A stretch of 64,000 bases of DNA from assembly GCA_030562195.1 (NCBI GenBank), contig CM060203.1, positions 2,060,208-2,124,207 on the forward strand, given 5' to 3'. Both the position numbers and the translations under genes were made by a program. The notes below the pieces were generated by a model. The model was given only the letters and a program-made list of their open reading frames with translations. It ran no database searches and was not told the origin of the DNA. Shown piece after piece: positions 60,200 to 64,000 of the stretch. The stretch is from Nipponacmea schrenckii (taxonomy: Eukaryota; Mollusca; Gastropoda; Lottiidae). The first letter of the stretch is position 1. Each line of letters opens with the position of its first letter.

Positions 60200-60713
60200 G
60201 TAATTGAAAGGTGAAGTTAATAACCACATAATAAATGCTTGTGAAAACGCTCTTTGACGAATTGCACATAGCTACAGAAATATATTTGTCATCAAAATGA
60301 ACATTAGCAATTAATTATGAAGCTAGGATAAAGTATTTATTTTGTTAATGCCAAGCTAAATAAATGAATATAAACATCAAGAGGGATGATTTCATGCCCC
60401 ATAAATCTAAAGTTGAGGCCAGTATGAAGCCTTCTGAACATGATAGCATCTAAAACAATATTTTAACAACCTCTGAGGAGCAATTTGTCACAGATAATTT
60501 ATTTTAAACTTTACTGTATGCATCTTTTAACAACTAATATTTTCATATGATATTAATTTAAACAGCTCACTTAAGATCCTTATGTGATATCTTTTCCTTC
60601 AAGGTTTTTATTTTTATTTTCCTGGAACATCTTTGATTTTACTTATCTTAGAAGATAGAGGTGAAGAACTTTTTTGAATAACATCATTTCTATCTTGATT
60701 TTTGATTGATTCT

Positions 60714-60754
60714 ACTCCCTAATAATAATATTAACATACCTTATATATATATCA
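60714..60754. repeat. 41-bp exact direct repeat, copy 2
   Basis: Identical to 60159-60199 and in the same orientation, 555 bp apart. Part of it (accttatatatatat) also occurs near 57393. Confidence 0.85.
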
Positions 60755-61514
60755 TTAAATAACTTCAATATACTGTAGTTAAAAAGATAATTATTTCCAG
60801 GTTTATGAATTAGTCATTAGTATTATTGAGGTTATTATGACTAATTGTAAACTGATATCCCACACCCTTCAATATTATAAACAGTAGTTTAATAATAATA
60901 TAGCATTTGTAGAATAATAATGTATGTTGACAAATTCTTCTTTATATATATCTATATCTATTCCAAACTCTAACAAGTTTCCAAATTTTCTACCATCAGG
61001 GCCTTTTTTTTATTGCCAATGATGGTCAAAACATTTGGAAACTTTGTTAGAGTTTTTATTATACAATCAATCAAAGACTTTATTATATATATTGCTCATT
61101 GACTTTTAAGTTGAATGGAACCCTGGCTTTTGATAGCTCAGTTTGATTTTCTTCTACTCTATACTATTATATTTCAATTTGAGTCCATCTTCCTTACCCC
61201 ATTTGGTGCAGAAAAGCTGGACAAAATAATTCTCAATTTCATTCACTTGCTCCAAGTGACTGTTAAAATCAAGCTTAATTTAAGTAGAATAACTGTGCAA
61301 AGTGAAGACAAGATAATGAAATATTAGAAATGATTTCTTTAAGACTTTAACTTATCATAACAATATTATTACTTCTCACTATTCTGAGATTCAGCCAAAA
61401 TTCTTGTTGTTTTGATATTAATCAACTGTCTTTTGGTGTAGTTTATTTTAGAAACTTTTCTCCTGATTTATGTAATTGTATATGATTTAGAGCAGATACT
61501 GGACTGTATCTTAT

Positions 61515-61640
61515 GAAATGAGTGGAGTTTTACATCCAACTCTTCCGCACTTAGTGGGCTAATGAAGACAGGCAACACCAAGTAGTGTGCAGTGAGGTTA
61601 TTTTGTCAGGACAGCAGCATTAACCTACTCTCTATGCAAT
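61515..61640 (-). mobile_element. SINE-A 3' half in tensin intron 9
   Basis: Reads tgaaatgagtggagttttac, atccaactcttccgcactta, gtgggctaatgaagacaggc, agtagtgtgcagtgagg, caggacagcagcattaacc and tactctc. This is the SINE-A tail and body on the minus strand; the head is missing. Confidence 0.85.
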
Positions 61641-62246
61641 TCTACTGTTTACTGAGTAGAATTTGGTGCAAGAAAAATAAAAACTAAGAAATATTTTAAT
61701 TAAAGTGTAATTTAAGATGGAGAAATAAAAAAGAATTATTTTCTGAAATATTTGAGATAAGAAAATTTGGCAAGAAAATGGAACAAGTTGTTGAATAGAA
61801 AATAAATTATTCTGTGTTCTGTCCTTCAAGATAGATCGGATAACATCTCTGTCTGATTTTATTTCTTCTCATCTTTCCTGAATATTTTAAAATTATCTTT
61901 AAATTCTAACATAGTTCATTCAGGTTCATAGTCGTTTTAAAGTCAAGTTAAACGTCAGTTATAAAACTGTTCTGATAGTCTTAAAATGAATTTATTTTGA
62001 TGATAATGTTAAGTTTTGTTAACACAAGAAATTTTCATCCGAAATGTAAAGTTTTGTAAGTTTCTTTGTAGAAATGAACATAATTCCCATCCCTCAAAGA
62101 AAATCCATTCAATGATGTTTCAAACCTTGGCTGAAATTGCCACACTGTTAAAACAATTTTCTAAATAATAGCAGGGACCATTGCACATATTACCTTTCCA
62201 TTTAAAAGTTTATAATAAATAATGTTTCAATGTGTTTTGTTTTGCA

Positions 62247-62303
62247 TGTCTTCATTAGCTCATAAAGTGCAGAAGCGTAGGATGTAAATTCCATTTCATT
62301 CCT
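62247..62303 (+). mobile_element. SINE-A 3' tail fragment
   Basis: Reads catgtcttcattagctcata, aagtgcagaagcgtaggatg, taaattccatttcattc. Tail only, near consensus. Confidence 0.8.
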
Positions 62304-64000
62304 AGTAGTGTAAAAGTTGTAAGTTGACCTATGAACTGTAAAGGTAGGTTGATTAGTCACTAGGAATAATAATAGTATCAGGAATTACCATGCCAGTACT
62401 CTGTGAATCAGGCAAGCAATCTCTCTGTACCTTATAGTAATATAGAAATGATGTGCCTTTCAACTTGGTTTGGATTCCTGCCAGGTCTGAAACTTGATTC
62501 CTCCAAATTTCTTACAGTACCTTAACACCAGGTAGTTCTTTATTTCTAGAGAAAAATTCCCACTGACTGTAATATGTATGAAAGTAACGAATATTACTGA
62601 AGTTTTTCACATCAAAATCATATATATATATATATAAAATCTTTAATTTGTGGAAACCAATAAACCATAAAGATATAAATAGTATTATCTTTAAAGTTTT
62701 GAAATATAAAATTCAAGAATTTAGGGCCCAAAGAATTGAGACTGACTCAATGTGATTAAAACGTAAGATTTGACGGGGTGAATTTTCTACGCAGAATTAA
62801 GATTGTATATTAGTGACTGGATATGATTCACACACAATATGGTGAAAATATGTCAAATACAATACTCAAGTTTCTTACAATTCGATCAATTTTTACAAAG
62901 AATGGGTCGCAAACAGAATTGTTAACCAGTTTTAAAATTTTACGAATCTTCAAATATCTAGTTCTGCATTATACTAATTGTAACAAACCGAAAAAAAACA
63001 ATTTTTTACAAAACATATATAAAACAGACACTGCATGTACATCGTTTAAAACCAAATGACTACTCATTCATTTGAGATGAAAGCATCTTGAAAATTGAAA
63101 TTAACAGGTATAAAGTTAAAAACAGAACAGCCTGCCAATTTTATAGATTTCACAGTTTCACAACTGTTAGTTTGAGATTTCTGATCTCTCCCAGAAGTGT
63201 TTCTGCTCATTAACCATCATTATAATAGTCATTTATTTCTACAATCCTATCAACTAGAAAGAACTGTATTACCTGTGAGATTTGTTTGCAATCTGGAGTC
63301 TGTGAGGTTAACTATTCTGAAAGTTTCTGACAGGTGTTGTAGAAAGGTAATAAGCTAGGATTTGAGTTGAAAGTTTGGTATTTTAAAAACAATTTATTAT
63401 TAGAAAGGTATACAATCTTAAAGGTGTGCTGTTTAAGCAGAAATTTACAAAAAGCAATAATGACAAACACCAACAATACCTTATAATTATAAGTCTCTTT
63501 CGGTCTAAGGAAGTGGTACATTTTTTATGGAACCTCTTATAGGTGGCAATTCAGATGACAAAATGAGAGCCTGAGTACTACAATAGATTATGATGTAGAG
63601 TTATTAAAACAGAACGTGAAACCTGTGGTTATAGTACATTATAAATTATGTACATATGTTATTTAGGGTGATATACCTACCTAGGTAATATTACAGTTAT
63701 ACTAGTTGTTATTGTCATCCTTAACTTCTCTCACCGATTTTCTCAGATGTCCATTTTCTAGGTCTCATTTTACTCATAAAACATGTTATGATTGGCTAAG
63801 AGTATAAAGCTGAGGATGCTGATTTTCTTCCTTGAGATTAAAAGATTACTGTCTAGATAAGGTTGTTATAAATGCTGTGTTCGTTATTTGCTGAATTGCT
63901 GTTGAAAAATATGATACATATGAAATTTTGCTCAGGAAATGAATTATAGGAAAATTGCTCTCACGATTTCATATAAGGTGAACTTTTGATAAAACATCAA

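Larger units (their letters stand above)
58932..64000 (+). other. Tensin intron 9, incomplete at window edge
   Basis: At least 5.07 kb without a recognisable exon. It contains a 15-bp tandem repeat, a 41-bp exact duplication and SINE-A pieces (61515-61640, 62247-62303). An (at)n run lies at about 62612-62636. Confidence 0.7.

Noticed and set aside
61188..61250. Possible further SINE-A tail (catttggtgcagaaaagctgg)
   Set aside because: Resemblance is limited to about 20 bases with several mismatches, too weak to list.
63554..63790. Candidate acceptors for the next tensin exon (ttcag|atgacaaa at 63554 and tctcag|atgtcc at 63747)
   Set aside because: In the required phase they give DDKMRA followed by a stop, or DVHFLGLILLIK. 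Neither matches the expected RFP...VEFVF segment of the C2 domain.

Overview
The window is AT-rich eukaryotic DNA with long introns, many short dispersed repeats and satellites, and no bacterial-style gene packing. It carries part of one recognisable gene, a tensin (PTEN-like phosphatase domain plus C2 domain) on the + strand, split into short exons with GT-AG introns. The low GC, the tRNA-headed SINEs, the TA-flanked MITEs and the tensin sequence suggest an invertebrate, perhaps a mollusc. That placement is inferred from general character and was not tested by any search.

Layout. 1-20 kb holds no gene that I can support. It contains SINE fragments, a 26-bp satellite broken by an exact copy of nearby unique DNA, a near-perfect 61-bp foldback, and MITEs. 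20.3-25.7 kb holds two candidate upstream coding exons (20364-20492 and 25669-25707) either side of a roughly 19-copy, 54-bp satellite. The second candidate looks like the end of the C1 zinc-finger domain found in long tensins. 26-42 kb is a probable intron or upstream region full of SINEs and MITEs. A candidate TATA/GC-box promoter lies near 42.1 kb, and an ATG exon with an in-frame upstream stop starts at 43471.

From 43471 to 58931 nine exons join in phase to give 381 codons plus one base: a short N-terminal leader, the phosphatase-like domain with an intact CX5R loop, and most of the C2 domain. The gene runs off the right edge. The rest of C2 and the usual tensin SH2-PTB tail are not in this window.

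The most striking points are: (1) a 42-bp tandem repeat that copies the splice acceptor and the first bases of a phosphatase exon four times upstream of the true one, each copy leading to an immediate stop; (2) a tensin that keeps PTEN-like catalytic loop residues; (3) one SINE 3' region that has expanded into tandem arrays independently at three places. I found no CRISPR array, no RNA gene other than SINE tRNA-like heads, and no convincing new multi-gene system.
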